In this document: piece after piece, positions 1 through 9,971 of the stretch
Layout of the letters: each line of letters starts with the position of its first letter
How positions within the stretch are numbered: position 1 is the first letter of the stretch
From: an uncultured Lachnospiraceae bacterium
GTDB lineage: Bacteria; Bacillota; Clostridia; Lachnospirales; Lachnospiraceae
Length of the DNA stretch: 64,000 nucleotides
NCBI GenBank assembly: GCA_947172645.1
Contig: CAMWBY010000003.1
Location: 163,168-227,167 of the forward strand
Reading direction: 5' to 3'
Position numbers and translations under genes: made by a program
Notes under the pieces: model-generated
What the model saw: the letters and a program-made list of their open reading frames with translations, nothing else
Database searches by the model: none
What the model was told of the DNA's origin: nothing

Positions 1-623
1 CTGCCGTGGTCGGTCAATAAGTCCAGCACCTGGTCCAGATTACCGGTATGAAGATATTTCCGGATTTCCTTCTCCCTGTCCGCCCCATGAAGTATCGGAC
101 GGTCTGCATCTGTTTTTATTTGTTCTATATCCGGAAGATTTGAAGGCTGCGCGGAAGGGTTTAAGGCAAGATATTCTTCCGTGAGTTTTTCCGGCGCATC
201 TGTTTCCGGCGCGTCCGTGACATCCTGTACTTCCGCTTCCTGTCTCGGCGAATCGTTCCAGAGTCTATAGAAGAAGTCTTTTATGGAGCTTGTAATTACC
301 GAAAAATAGGAACGCAAAGTATCCAGGAGGCTTGTTCCGGTCCCCTGGATTTGTGTCGTGTTTCTGCGATTTGTCCCGGCATTGGACGGTTCGTCGCCGG
401 ACAATTCCAACTTGACGCCGCCTTGCATAACGGAACGCTTCCCGAAGAGTTTAGCGTCTGTAGCGTCCTCCGACTTCTCCTTCTTATCCTTTTCTTCGGT
501 TTTCTCCTGTGCCTGTCTGTAATTCAGGCTAAACTTTTCACCGTTCTCCGTCTTGTCTGCCGCATTCGGCATCTTTAATTTAGAATAATCATAAAAATCA
601 TTGTCGTTGATTCTGTTTACCAT
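1..623 (-). CDS. Hypothetical protein, 3' end outside the window
   Basis: An open frame of about 207 codons runs leftward off the window edge. The visible part starts MVNRINDNDFYDYSKLKMPN and is hydrophilic, rich in Lys, Glu and Asp, with a low-complexity charged stretch around residues 38-55 (KTEEKDKKEKSEDATDAK). A more ordered segment (LLDTLRSYFSVITSSIKDFF) sits near residue 110, and the visible end reads KEIRKYLHTGNLDQVLDLLT. No signal peptide, membrane segment or recognisable domain is seen. The ATG at 623 lacks a clear ribosome site; an in-frame TTG at 638 is an alternative. The gene follows leuD by about 150 bases on the same strand. Function unknown. A frame this long with no stop makes coding likely. 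Confidence 0.7.
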   Translation of the reverse strand, partial: MVNRINDNDFYDYSKLKMPNAADKTENGEKFSLNYRQAQEKTEEKDKKEKSEDATDAKLFGKRSVMQGGVKLELSGDEPSNAGTNRRNTTQIQGTGTSLLDTLRSYFSVITSSIKDFFYRLWNDSPRQEAEVQDVTDAPETDAPEKLTEEYLALNPSAQPSNLPDIEQIKTDADRPILHGADREKEIRKYLHTGNLDQVLDLLTDHG

Positions 624-774
624 ATATTGTTGTACCAACTCCCATTCCGGAGCGTCTATGCAGCGCGAATCAGTACGGACGCCCCGGTACAAATGACCAG
701 ATTCGGCAGTTTATTTCCGCGAGCAATGAGCCAAGTACCGTGCTTGCACGAATATTTGGCAAATGCCGCGAGGG

Positions 775-1263
775 TCACTTCTGGTTGATATAGTTCACAA
801 GCCCTTCCGCCGCAATAATCTTCTGCATAAATTCAGGAAACGCCTGGCCTTTATAGGTTGTGTTTCTCGTCACATCTGTGATGATACCGCTGTCGAAATC
901 CACTTCCACCACATCTCCCGCCGCAATCTCCCTTGCCGCCTCGGGGCATTCGATAATCGGCAGTCCGATGTTAATTGCATTACGGTAGAAAATCCGGGCA
1001 AAAGTCTCCGCAATGACGCAGCTTACGCCGGCCGCTTTGATAGCTATGGGCGCATGTTCCCTGGAAGAACCGCATCCAAAATTCTTCGTGGCAACGATGA
1101 TGTCCCCCTTGTTTACTTTGTTGATAAACTCTTTGTCGATATCTTCCATACAGTGTGCGGCCAATTCCGCAGGGTCAGAAGAATTTAAATAGCGTGCGGG
1201 GATGATGACGTCTGTATCTACATTATCTCCATATTTAAAAACAGTTCCTTTTGCTGATTGCAT
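775..1263 (-). CDS. leuD: 3-isopropylmalate dehydratase small subunit
   Basis: LeuD, 162 residues, pairs with LeuC to isomerise 2-isopropylmalate to 3-isopropylmalate in cytoplasmic leucine synthesis. The start [26 protein letters not shown] carries the family's N-terminal [11 protein letters not shown] signature. The swivel domain has [19 protein letters not shown] at about residues 61-79, the substrate-contacting loop. The length fits the short bacterial/archaeal LeuD type (about 160-170 aa), not the roughly 200-residue enterobacterial form. The ATG follows a GGAGGAGAT ribosome site. It is 135 bases downstream of leuC with no visible terminator between, so cotranscription is likely. leuA and leuB are not nearby. 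Confidence 0.95.
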   Translation of the reverse strand: MQSAKGTVFKYGDNVDTDVIIPARYLNSSDPAELAAHCMEDIDKEFINKVNKGDIIVATKNFGCGSSREHAPIAIKAAGVSCVIAETFARIFYRNAINIGLPIIECPEAAREIAAGDVVEVDFDSGIITDVTRNTTYKGQAFPEFMQKIIAAEGLVNYINQK

Positions 1264-1398
1264 ATCTCCTCCGTTCCGAAGCCTGGGCTTCTCTAGTTAT
1301 TCCCGCAGGCGGCGGGCCGAGCGGATGCACCGACTTATTTGGCCGCAGCCCTGGGATGTTAACTTGTGACTGAATGATTTTGAATATCGTAACGTTGC

Positions 1399-2661
1399 CT
1401 ATAACATACAGGGACAGGAAATCTTACCGGACACTGCACTGGCAGCGGCAACTGCCGGGCTTGCCAGATATATTTCGGAATTGACATGCCCCATACGTCC
1501 TACGAAATTACGATTGGTAGTAGATACGCAGCGTTCTCCTTCGGCAAGAATGCCCATGTAACCGCCTAAGCACGGGCCGCAGGTCGGGGTGCTGACAACG
1601 GCGCCGGCCTCGATAAAAATTTTCAACAGCCCTTCCTCCATCGCCTGCAGGTAGATGGACTGGGTCGCCGGAATTACGATACAGCGCATACCGGGAGCTA
1701 CATGTCTGTCTTTTAATACTTTTGCCGCGATGCGGAGGTCATCCAGTCTGCCATTGGTACAGGAGCCTATTACGACCTGGTCTATCTTGATGTCTTCGCC
1801 AATCTCATCAATGCTCTTCGTATTCTCAGGCAGATGCGGGAAGGCAACGGTAGGTTTCAGGGCGCTTAAGTCTATCGTATACTCTTCGTCGTACACAGCG
1901 TCGTCGTCCGCCTCATAAATCGTATATTCTTTGGCGGAATGTTCCTTCATATAAGCGACGGCAAGGTCGTCTACAGGAAAGATACCGTTCTTTCCGCCGG
2001 CTTCAATCGCCATGTTGGCGATGGTAAACCTGTCGTCCATGGACAGATTCTGTATACCGTCCCCAACAAATTCCATGGATTTATACAACGCGCCGTCCAC
2101 GCCAATCATACCGATAATATGCAGGATAACATCTTTGCCGCTGACCCATTCGGAAGGTTTTCCGGTCAGGTTGAATTTGATTGCGGAGGGAACTTTAAAC
2201 CACGCTTTGCCTGTCGCCATGCCCGCCGCAATATCCGTACTCCCCACACCAGTCGAGAAAGCGCCCAGGGCGCCGTATGTACATGTGTGGGAATCGGCGC
2301 CGATAATCACGTCCCCGGCAACCGTAAGGCCTTTCTCCGGCAAAAGGGCATGCTCAATACCCATCTCCCCCACTTCGAAATAATTCGTTATCTCGTTGCG
2401 GCGCGCGAACTCCCGCACGCATTTGCAGTGTTCCGCCGATTTGATATCTTTGTTGGGCACGAAATGGTCCGGCACCAGAGCAATTTTATCCTTGTGAAAC
2501 ACGCCGTCCACGTTCATTTTCTCCATCTCCTTGATGGCAACCGGGCTTGTGATATCGTTGCCCAGTACTAAATCCAGGTCGGCTTCGATTAACTGTCCCG
2601 CCTCCACGTGGTCAAGACCCGCATGTGCGGCCAGAATTTTCTGTGTCATTGTCATTCCCAT
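1399..2661 (-). CDS. leuC: 3-isopropylmalate dehydratase large subunit
   Basis: LeuC, 420 residues, is the [4Fe-4S] subunit of isopropylmalate isomerase, an aconitase-superfamily enzyme. Cluster ligands are visible as C301 in GSCTNGR and C362 and C365 in [10 protein letters not shown]. The motif [19 protein letters not shown] near residue 125 is also typical. The length matches the compact type that works with a 160-residue LeuD. The ATG at 2661 has GGAG nine bases upstream; the in-frame ATG at 2652 is less likely. The enzyme should not be read as a true aconitase: the partner gene and the isopropylmalate-type loop point to leucine synthesis. The upstream region holds two tandem perfect hairpins (2734-2782). 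Confidence 0.95.
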   Translation of the reverse strand: MGMTMTQKILAAHAGLDHVEAGQLIEADLDLVLGNDITSPVAIKEMEKMNVDGVFHKDKIALVPDHFVPNKDIKSAEHCKCVREFARRNEITNYFEVGEMGIEHALLPEKGLTVAGDVIIGADSHTCTYGALGAFSTGVGSTDIAAGMATGKAWFKVPSAIKFNLTGKPSEWVSGKDVILHIIGMIGVDGALYKSMEFVGDGIQNLSMDDRFTIANMAIEAGGKNGIFPVDDLAVAYMKEHSAKEYTIYEADDDAVYDEEYTIDLSALKPTVAFPHLPENTKSIDEIGEDIKIDQVVIGSCTNGRLDDLRIAAKVLKDRHVAPGMRCIVIPATQSIYLQAMEEGLLKIFIEAGAVVSTPTCGPCLGGYMGILAEGERCVSTTNRNFVGRMGHVNSEIYLASPAVAAASAVSGKISCPCML

Positions 2662-2733
2662 ATTTCACATCTCCTCATCTATCTTAATCTATTTTTGGCT
2701 TCTAAAATACGCCATAATGTAGCAAGACGCCAA

Positions 2734-2787
2734 CAAGAATTTGCAACGCAAATTCTTGCAAAGTTGACCGCCGGGTCAACTTTTTTT
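2734..2787. repeat. Two tandem perfect hairpins between leuC and tRNA-Val
   Basis: The first inverted repeat has 11-base perfect arms (CAAGAATTTGC / GCAAATTCTTG) around AAC at 2734-2758. The second has 9-base perfect arms (AAGTTGACC / GGTCAACTT) at 2761-2782, followed by seven T on the plus strand. Read on the plus strand the second hairpin is a textbook intrinsic terminator, but no plus-strand gene ends here. On the minus strand the pair would lie just upstream of leuC or in its leader. Confidence 0.75.
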
Positions 2788-2806
2788 AAAAAAATGCAGA
2801 CATTCA

Positions 2807-2834
2807 TTGAATTTCCTGTACACTGTGCTATAAT
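2807..2834 (+). promoter_or_regulatory. Sigma-A-type promoter of tRNA-Val
   Basis: A -35 box TTGAAT at 2807-2812 and a perfect -10 box TATAAT at 2829-2834 are separated by 16 bases. The tRNA starts ten bases after the -10 box, the expected distance for a stable RNA promoter. Confidence 0.8.
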
Positions 2835-2843
2835 AATATTTAC

Positions 2844-2917
2844 GGAAGCATAGCTCAGCCGGGATGAGCGTTCGCCTCACACGCGAGAGGTCATGGGTTC
2901 GAGCCCCATTGCTTCCA
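2844..2917 (+). tRNA. tRNA-Val (anticodon CAC)
   Basis: The cloverleaf can be folded by hand: acceptor stem GGAAGCA with TGCTTCC, D arm GCTC/GAGC, anticodon stem TTCGC/GCGAG with loop CTCACAC giving anticodon CAC, and T arm ATGGG/CCCAT with loop TTCGAGC. CAC reads the valine codon GTG. The discriminator base is A at 2917; no CCA is encoded. A run of six T follows (2918-2923). It stands alone on the plus strand between leuC and tetR. Confidence 0.95.
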
Positions 2918-2936
2918 TTTTTTATGTTAAGAAGTG

Positions 2937-2977
2937 GGCCGCAGCATACCAAGACAGCAGGAAAAGAATCTGCGGCC
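2937..2977. repeat. GC-rich inverted repeat
   Basis: Perfect 8-base arms GGCCGCAG (2937-2944) and CTGCGGCC (2970-2977) flank a 25-base loop between the tRNA and the tetR terminator. No T run follows on either strand. It could help end tRNA transcription or be incidental. Confidence 0.45.
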
Positions 2978-2985
2978 GCCTCCCG

Positions 2986-3026
2986 GAAGAAAACAGGGCC
3001 TGCCCGGAAACCCAGACAAGCCCTGT
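2986..3026 (-). terminator. Intrinsic terminator after tetR
   Basis: On the minus strand, arms ACAGGGC and GCCCTGT (2993-3026) with a further weak inner stem form a hairpin, followed by TTTTCTTC. It begins four bases after the tetR stop codon and closes the ilvN-ilvC-tetR unit. Confidence 0.8.
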
Positions 3027-3029
3027 CGC

Positions 3030-3593
3030 TCAATTCATTTCTGAAATCACATCGTCCATGGAATGGGCTGTGATATACTCGAAAATATCAGCCATCTGCT
3101 CAGGCGTCAGACTCATATCCTGCTTTACCCACTGAATAACGACAAAGGCCATAGACTGGGCATAATATTCCGCCATCATATTGATTGTCAGCCCTCTTTT
3201 GGCTAATTTCTTCTCACCGCGCTGTTCGTTAATGAACGTATACAGTATCTCTTTGATGGACTGTCTGGCGATATTCTCACAAGAATGCTGTCCCTCCAGC
3301 CTGACGACTTTCTTATAAAATTTCTTGTCTTTCTGCAGATTCTCAAAAATCAGAACCAGACTTTCTTTAATCTGCCCCGTCTGCATAAGCGGAATGGCAG
3401 GCGCCAATATTTCTGTCTGAATCATCCACTCTAACAATTCATATTTATCCCTGAAATGATTGTAAAAAGTAGGCCGTATGACTCCTGCGCCGTCCGTGAT
3501 TTCTTTAATCGTAATCTTGTCAATCGGCATTTTCAGCGCAAGAGCCTTGAAACTATCGGCAAGCATCTGGTCTACATTGGTTTTGGATTGCAT
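3030..3593 (-). CDS. TetR/AcrR family transcriptional regulator
   Basis: A 187-residue TetR-type repressor. Residues 1-50 hold the helix-turn-helix with the family pattern MPIDKITIKEITDGAGVIRP and TFYNHFRDKYELLEWM. The rest is the all-helical ligand/dimer domain, resembling the short C-terminal domain of the DhaS-like group. It lies 12 bases after the ilvC stop with its own GGAG ribosome site, so it is cotranscribed with ilvC; a terminator follows immediately. The context suggests a tie to branched-chain amino acid or redox status, but the ligand and targets cannot be read from the sequence. Confidence 0.85.
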   Translation of the reverse strand: MQSKTNVDQMLADSFKALALKMPIDKITIKEITDGAGVIRPTFYNHFRDKYELLEWMIQTEILAPAIPLMQTGQIKESLVLIFENLQKDKKFYKKVVRLEGQHSCENIARQSIKEILYTFINEQRGEKKLAKRGLTINMMAEYYAQSMAFVVIQWVKQDMSLTPEQMADIFEYITAHSMDDVISEMN

Positions 3594-3605
3594 GGTTACT
3601 CCGTA

Positions 3606-4649
<1,044 letters not shown>

Positions 4650-4702
4650 TTATAAATTATGATAGACATAAATACATGTATAACTGCAAGGGAATATCCC
4701 TT

Positions 4703-5215
4703 TTATACCTTAAGCTCTTCGAGATAAGTGACATTCCCGGTGCCGCGTCCAAGCCCCGCAATGCCTGTCCTGGCAAGCTCCAAGATTTCATATCCTTCCA
4801 ACAGGCTGATAAAAGCATCGATTTTATCCTGGTCTCCGGTCAGCTCGATAATGAGGCTTTCGGAAGACACGTCGATAATGTTGGCCCGGAAAATATCCGC
4901 TATGGTAATCACGCCCTGGCGCTGTGCGGCGGAAGTTCTCACTTTAATCAACGCAAGCTCCCTGTATACGCTCTCTGCGGGTTTGAGTTCTTTGATATTC
5001 CTGACGTCAATCAGCTTCGCCACCTGCTTCTCAATCTGGTCTAAGATTTCATCGTCCCCGGAAGTAACGATTGTGATGCGGGTCAGCCGCGGGTCAGCCG
5101 TCACGCCTGCCGTAATACTGTCCACGTTATAACCGCGCCTTGAGAAAAGGCCGGAGATACGGCTCAGTACGCCGGAGGTATTGTCAACCAATAATTGTAA
5201 TACTTTCTTCTGCAT
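4703..5215 (-). CDS. ilvN: Acetolactate synthase small subunit, copy next to ilvC
   Basis: A 170-residue regulatory subunit. The N-terminal ACT domain reads VLQLLVDNTSGVLSRISGLF and SRRGYNVDSITAG, the valine-binding pattern, followed by the C-terminal ALS_ss domain (RELALIKVRT and ELTGDQDKIDAFISLL). It would activate the IlvB catalytic subunit and confer valine feedback. It is one of two tandem paralogues; the other (5345-5833) is clearly different in sequence. This copy appears to have its own promoter at 5298-5326 and to lead an ilvN-ilvC-tetR unit. The gene symbol could equally be ilvH. Ribosome site AGGAAGG. Confidence 0.93.
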   Translation of the reverse strand: MQKKVLQLLVDNTSGVLSRISGLFSRRGYNVDSITAGVTADPRLTRITIVTSGDDEILDQIEKQVAKLIDVRNIKELKPAESVYRELALIKVRTSAAQRQGVITIADIFRANIIDVSSESLIIELTGDQDKIDAFISLLEGYEILELARTGIAGLGRGTGNVTYLEELKV

Positions 5216-5297
5216 AGATATACCTTCCTAAGATTATCATATATTAAAATAACGTTTTCTTCCTGCATAAAATGTATATTATAATACGCTGTCAATT

Positions 5298-5326
5298 ATT
5301 GTACCAACTCAATTACTAAAAGTCAA
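5298..5326 (-). promoter_or_regulatory. Internal promoter ahead of ilvN-ilvC-tetR
   Basis: On the minus strand, TTGACT (5321-5326) and TACAAT (5298-5303) are 17 bases apart, a good sigma-A match, in the 129-base gap between the two small-subunit genes. The predicted RNA would have a leader of roughly 75 bases. Confidence 0.7.
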
Positions 5327-5344
5327 CTGGTGTGCTGCAACGCA

Positions 5345-5833
5345 CTACACGTCCGTTTCCAGGCATTTCTGCAGCGCGAGGGTTCCTGTCCTTGCCACCT
5401 CCACGATGCTGATGGACTGCATCATGCCGATTAAGAGTTGGATTTTCTCCGGCACGTCGCATATCTGTATAATCATTGTCTTTTTGGACATATCCACAAT
5501 CTGCGCCTTCATAATCTCACACGTCTCGATGATGTCGCGCCTGTTGCCTTTGTTGTATTTTACTTTCATCAGCATAAGTTCCCTGCTGACGCTCGCCGTC
5601 TCGTCAAAAGTTTTTACTTTGATGACATCCAGTTTTTTGTTAAGCTGCTTCTCAATCTGCTCTATGGTCCGCTGGTCGCCGCTGCTCACAATCGTCATGC
5701 AGGAAGTCGTCGGGTCGTCCGTCTCCCCCACCGCAAGGCTGTCAATATTGAAGCATCTTCTGGAAAAAAGCCCTGCAACTTTGCACAGCACGCCAGACCT
5801 GTTCTCTACTAAAACCGAATATATTTTCTTCAT
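5345..5833 (-). CDS. Acetolactate synthase small subunit, copy next to ilvB
   Basis: A 162-residue paralogue of the neighbouring small subunit. The ACT domain begins YSVLVENRSGVLCKVAGLFS followed by RRCFNIDSLAVGE, and the C-terminal half carries RELMLMKVKYN and ICDVPEKIQLLIGMM. It starts 36 bases after ilvB, so it should be cotranscribed with the catalytic subunit. Relative to the second copy it has Cys in place of Gly in the RRxFNIDS segment and a diverged C-terminal domain, which may change valine response or partner choice. Ribosome site GGAAGAAGCGGA. Confidence 0.92.
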   Translation of the reverse strand: MKKIYSVLVENRSGVLCKVAGLFSRRCFNIDSLAVGETDDPTTSCMTIVSSGDQRTIEQIEKQLNKKLDVIKVKTFDETASVSRELMLMKVKYNKGNRRDIIETCEIMKAQIVDMSKKTMIIQICDVPEKIQLLIGMMQSISIVEVARTGTLALQKCLETDV

Positions 5834-5869
5834 TCCGCTTCTTCCTTTCTGTCCTGCCTGTTTCCCGGA

Positions 5870-7486
5870 TTATTTGACAAGGTCCATAGGGTCGATGATA
5901 CATTCTAACAGTATACGCCCCTCATCCGCCAGAAAGTCCCTGATAGTTTCTTCGGCGTGTTCCATCGTATACAGACGCATAAACTTCATGTCATACGCAG
6001 CCGCCAGTTTTTCCAAATCCGGGCTGCCGGACAAATCAACCACCGAATAATTGTCTTTGTAGGTATAGTGCTGATACTCTCTTACCATGCCCAGGTAATT
6101 GTTCTTAAGCACGATGACTTTCACCGGCACGTCAAACTGCCTCATGGTGGCAAGTTCCATCATGGACATCTGGAAAGAACCGTCCCCGCACACAGCCACG
6201 ACCTGTTTCTTCCTGTCGGCCAGTTTCGCTCCCATGGCGGCGGGAATGGAATATCCCATAGTGCCCATGCCTCCGGTAGTCAGAAACCGGCCGTCTTTGA
6301 CAATATGGTAATTGCATGACCAAATCTGGTTCTGTCCTACGTCCGCCACATAAACCGCGTCATCTTCCATGGCTTCTGACAGCATACGGATAAATTCCGC
6401 AGGGTCCACATAACCCGGGTTGGGTTTCCTGACTCTGCCCATGGTTTCGCGGTATTCGTCTAATGTCTGAATCCATGCTTCGTGTTCGCAGGTAAACTCT
6501 TCTTCCATAAAATCGGCGATGATATGTTTGGCGTCGCCTACAAGCGGGATGGTGGGGCCTACATTCTTGCCGATTTCCGCAGGGTCCACATCAATATGTA
6601 CAAGGACCTTATTCTCTGTAATCAGGTCGGGCTGGCTTACGGCCCTGTCCGCCACCCTGGCGCCCACCATAATAAGCAGGTCGGACTCGTTCATGGCGCG
6701 GTTGGCGTAAGGGTTGCCGTTGTTACCTACCATGCCATAGTACATAGGATGCTTTGTGGGCATCACGCCGATTCCCATCATGGTGGAAACCACCGGAACA
6801 CGGTGCTTTGCGGCAAACTCCCGCAGCTCGTGTTCCGCATCGCTGAGGAGGACGCCGCCGCCCGCACAGATAATGGGACGTTTGGCCTTGGACAGCTCTT
6901 TTACCACCTTTTTAATCTGCACCGCATGTCCCTTGACGGTGGGCTTATAAGTGCGCATATTGACCTCTTCCGGATATTTGAATCTGGTCACCGGGGCATT
7001 CTGGATGTCAATCGGCACGTCAATCAGGACAGGGCCCTTCCTGCCGGAATTGGCAATATAGAACGCCTCTTTCATAATCTGCGGGATATCGTCGGCATTG
7101 CGCACCAGATAACTATATTTCACAAAAGATTCCACAGCCCCCGTGATATCGGCTTCCTGGAACACATCGGAACCGAGAAGCTCGCTGTTCACCTGTCCGG
7201 TAATGCAGACAAGCGGTATACTGTCCGCAAAAGCGGTGGCAATACCGGTAATCACGTTGGTAGCGCCAGGGCCGGAAGTTACGGCGCAGACGCCGACCTG
7301 TCCCGTAACCCGTGCGAACCCGCTTGCCGCATGGGCCGCATTCTGCTCCGTGCGGATTAAGATTGTCTCAACCTTTGAGTCTAATATGCTGTTGTAAAAG
7401 GGGCATATCGCTACCCCCGGGTATCCGAATACATACTTTACGCCTTCTTCTTCAAGACATTTAACGATTGCATCTGCACCTAACAT
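5870..7486 (-). CDS. ilvB: Acetolactate synthase catalytic subunit
   Basis: IlvB, 538 residues, a ThDP-dependent enzyme that condenses pyruvate with pyruvate or 2-ketobutyrate. Visible motifs are the N-terminal FGYPGVAICPFYNS, the catalytic glutamate in IRTEQNAAHAASGFAR (about residue 47), the central FAD-type domain, and the C-terminal ThDP/Mg site GDGSFQMSMMELAT followed by NNYLGMV. The FGYPG segment reads VAICPFY where GAVLPIYD is commoner. The length is slightly short but all three domains are present. It starts 20 bases after metH with no visible terminator, so it may also be read from an upstream promoter. Confidence 0.95.
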   Translation of the reverse strand: MLGADAIVKCLEEEGVKYVFGYPGVAICPFYNSILDSKVETILIRTEQNAAHAASGFARVTGQVGVCAVTSGPGATNVITGIATAFADSIPLVCITGQVNSELLGSDVFQEADITGAVESFVKYSYLVRNADDIPQIMKEAFYIANSGRKGPVLIDVPIDIQNAPVTRFKYPEEVNMRTYKPTVKGHAVQIKKVVKELSKAKRPIICAGGGVLLSDAEHELREFAAKHRVPVVSTMMGIGVMPTKHPMYYGMVGNNGNPYANRAMNESDLLIMVGARVADRAVSQPDLITENKVLVHIDVDPAEIGKNVGPTIPLVGDAKHIIADFMEEEFTCEHEAWIQTLDEYRETMGRVRKPNPGYVDPAEFIRMLSEAMEDDAVYVADVGQNQIWSCNYHIVKDGRFLTTGGMGTMGYSIPAAMGAKLADRKKQVVAVCGDGSFQMSMMELATMRQFDVPVKVIVLKNNYLGMVREYQHYTYKDNYSVVDLSGSPDLEKLAAAYDMKFMRLYTMEHAEETIRDFLADEGRILLECIIDPMDLVK

Positions 7487-7505
7487 TCTTTATAACCACA
7501 CCTTT

Positions 7506-9971
7506 CTATTCGTCCAGTTTTAGTATCCGTTTCGTCAGTTTTACGGCGTCGGCCGCATCCTTGGAATAGCCGTCCGCACCGATTTCGTCGGCATATTCCT
7601 GGGTGATGACTGCGCCGCCCACAATGACCTTGGCATCCACATGGTTTTCCTTCGCATAAGAAATGACATGCCGCATCTGCTGCATAGTGGTAGTCATAAG
7701 CGCCGACAGCGCTATGACCTGCGCATGGTGCTCTTTGGCGGCTTCTATTATTTTTTCTTTCGGCACGTCCTTGCCCAGGTCGATTACCTTAAACCCGTAA
7801 TTTTTGAGCATCAGGGCCACCAGGTTCTTGCCGATGTCATGGATATCCCCTTCCACCGTGGCTATCACCACGGTCGGCATCTCCCCTCCAGAGCGTCCGG
7901 TGGCAAGAAGCGGTTCCAGGTATTCTATGGAAGCTTTCATGGCTTCCGCACTGGCAATGAGCTGCGGCAGGAAATATTTCCCTTTGTCAAACAGCTCTCC
8001 CACTTCATTGATTGCTTTTAGAAGCGCTTCATCCAGAACCTCTTTCGCCGCATGTCCCTCCGACAGGGCCTTCTTCGTATCCTCCACGATTGCACCGCCG
8101 TTTCCCTTAAGCACATCGGTATACAGCTTATCCATCACAGAGAGGTTTGACGTATCCTGCTTTTGGGCCGTATCCAGGCGGACGCCTGCGCCGCTTGTCC
8201 GGACGGTGATTCCCAATGCCTCCCGTTTGGCTTTCACAGCATCCATAAGCTGGATGTAACGCAAGTCCGCCCCCTCTTTATTTAAGAGAAGATCGGAGGC
8301 AAAAGCGCAACTCACAAGCAATTCCTGCGAAGGATTTGCGATTGCCATGGTCAGGCCTGCCTGGATTGCCATAGTCAGGAACGTAGTATTGACAAAACTT
8401 CGTTCCGGGAGTCCGAAAGAAATATTTGACAAGCCGCAGATTGTGGCCAATCCGTTCTTCTTACAGTAACGGATTGTCTCCAGTGTCTCAAGCGCCGCCG
8501 TCTTGTTAGCGCCTACGGTAGTCACCAGACCGTCCACCACGATATCTTCCTTGCGCATTCCGAGTTCGCAGGCACGCGCCTGTATTTTTTCAATAATGGA
8601 AATCTTCTCCGCCAAATCCTTGGGAAGCCCTTCGTCGGACAATGGCAGCAGAACAAACATGGCGCCGTATTTCCTGGCGATGGGCAAAAGAGAGTCAAAC
8701 TTCACTTTCTCATAGGAAATGGAATTGATGAGCGCCCGTCCCGGATATCTGCGCAGCGCCGCCTCCAACACATCCACGTGGCTTGAATCTAAGGATAAAG
8801 GCAGGTTTGTTATACCGCCTACTGTTTCAAGCGCCCGCAGCATCGTGGCTTTCTCGTCTATGCCGCCCATTCCCATATTGATATCCAAAATTCCGGCGCC
8901 GCAGGCTTCCTGCTCTTCGGCAAAATCAGCAACCATATCCATGGACCCTGCACGGAGTTCTTCCTGCAGTTTCTTCTTGCCGGTAGGATTAATCCGCTCT
9001 CCGACGATAATAAAATTGTCGTCTAAACCGAATGCTATCGTCTGCCGTTCACTTGTCAGGAAGCGTTTGTCCGGCGTTTTCCTGCGTGCAATATGCATTC
9101 CGCCGACATGCCTGTAGGTCTCCCGTATATGGTCCGGCGTCGTCCCGCAGCAGCCGCCCACGATTGCCGCCCCTGCCTCCACCAACGACTCCATGCAGGC
9201 GCCAAATTCTTCCGCACCCATATCATAGACTGTATTCCCGTTTCCATCCAGAGAAGGAAGCCCCGCATTGGGTTTGGCAATAATGGGGACGGATGTTACC
9301 GCCGCCATCCGCCGTATGACGTCCGCCATTTTATCAGGCCCCACAGAACAGTTGGTTCCCACAGCGTCCGCGCCCAGGCTTTCCAGCACTACCGCTGCGG
9401 TGACAGCGTCCGTACCGTAGAGTGTCCTTCCGTCCGACTCGAAAGTCATCGTTACCATCACAGGCAGTCCGCAAGTTTCCTTCGCGGCGATGAGCGCCGC
9501 CCTGGTTTCCTGCAGACTCATCATCGTCTCCACGACAAGAAGGTCAACCCCTGCTTCCACAAGACAGCTAATCTGCTCTTTATAAATATCGATTAATTCC
9601 TCGAAATCCAGGCGTCCCATAGGGGCAAGCTGCTCGCCTGTCATGGTGATATCGCCTGCCACATAAGCCCTGTCCCCGACAGCTTCCTTGGATAATGCCA
9701 CCAAATCCAGGTTCATCCGCCGTATCTGCGCCTCTAATCCATATTCTTTCAGTTTGACGCGGTTTGCCGTAAATGTAGGCGCGTAGACAATCTTCGTGCC
9801 TGCCTCCACAAATGCCTTCTGCAAAGCTATCATAACGTCACGGTTTTCCAATATCCACTGTTCGGGGCACACGCCCGTAGGCATACCGCGTTTCTGCAAA
9901 TTGGAACCTGTGGCGCCATCCAGGATGATGGGCGTCTCTTGTATGAGTGCATGGAACTGCTGTTTATTCAT
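7506..9971 (-). CDS. metH: Cobalamin-dependent methionine synthase without reactivation domain
   Basis: About 821 residues with three modules: an N-terminal homocysteine methyltransferase (zinc cysteines in GTNCSVGP and GGCCGTTPDH), a pterin/methyl-THF domain (FIIVGERINPTGKKK, GILDINMGMGG, LSLDSS), and a cap plus B12-binding domain with the cobalamin ligand His in EGDIHDIGKNLVALML. The C-terminal AdoMet reactivation domain of E. coli MetH is missing, as in many anaerobes. The ATG at 9971 is preferred over longer in-frame starts: homology begins there, and it overlaps the stop of the preceding lipoprotein (ATGAATAA), indicating translational coupling. It makes methionine and regenerates THF. 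Confidence 0.93.
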   Translation of the reverse strand: MNKQQFHALIQETPIILDGATGSNLQKRGMPTGVCPEQWILENRDVMIALQKAFVEAGTKIVYAPTFTANRVKLKEYGLEAQIRRMNLDLVALSKEAVGDRAYVAGDITMTGEQLAPMGRLDFEELIDIYKEQISCLVEAGVDLLVVETMMSLQETRAALIAAKETCGLPVMVTMTFESDGRTLYGTDAVTAAVVLESLGADAVGTNCSVGPDKMADVIRRMAAVTSVPIIAKPNAGLPSLDGNGNTVYDMGAEEFGACMESLVEAGAAIVGGCCGTTPDHIRETYRHVGGMHIARRKTPDKRFLTSERQTIAFGLDDNFIIVGERINPTGKKKLQEELRAGSMDMVADFAEEQEACGAGILDINMGMGGIDEKATMLRALETVGGITNLPLSLDSSHVDVLEAALRRYPGRALINSISYEKVKFDSLLPIARKYGAMFVLLPLSDEGLPKDLAEKISIIEKIQARACELGMRKEDIVVDGLVTTVGANKTAALETLETIRYCKKNGLATICGLSNISFGLPERSFVNTTFLTMAIQAGLTMAIANPSQELLVSCAFASDLLLNKEGADLRYIQLMDAVKAKREALGITVRTSGAGVRLDTAQKQDTSNLSVMDKLYTDVLKGNGGAIVEDTKKALSEGHAAKEVLDEALLKAINEVGELFDKGKYFLPQLIASAEAMKASIEYLEPLLATGRSGGEMPTVVIATVEGDIHDIGKNLVALMLKNYGFKVIDLGKDVPKEKIIEAAKEHHAQVIALSALMTTTMQQMRHVISYAKENHVDAKVIVGGAVITQEYADEIGADGYSKDAADAVKLTKRILKLDE

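Noticed and set aside
1399..2661. leuC/leuD as the missing aconitase of the citrate pathway
   Set aside because: The compact large/small pair and location with ilv genes indicate isopropylmalate isomerase; aconitase must be elsewhere.
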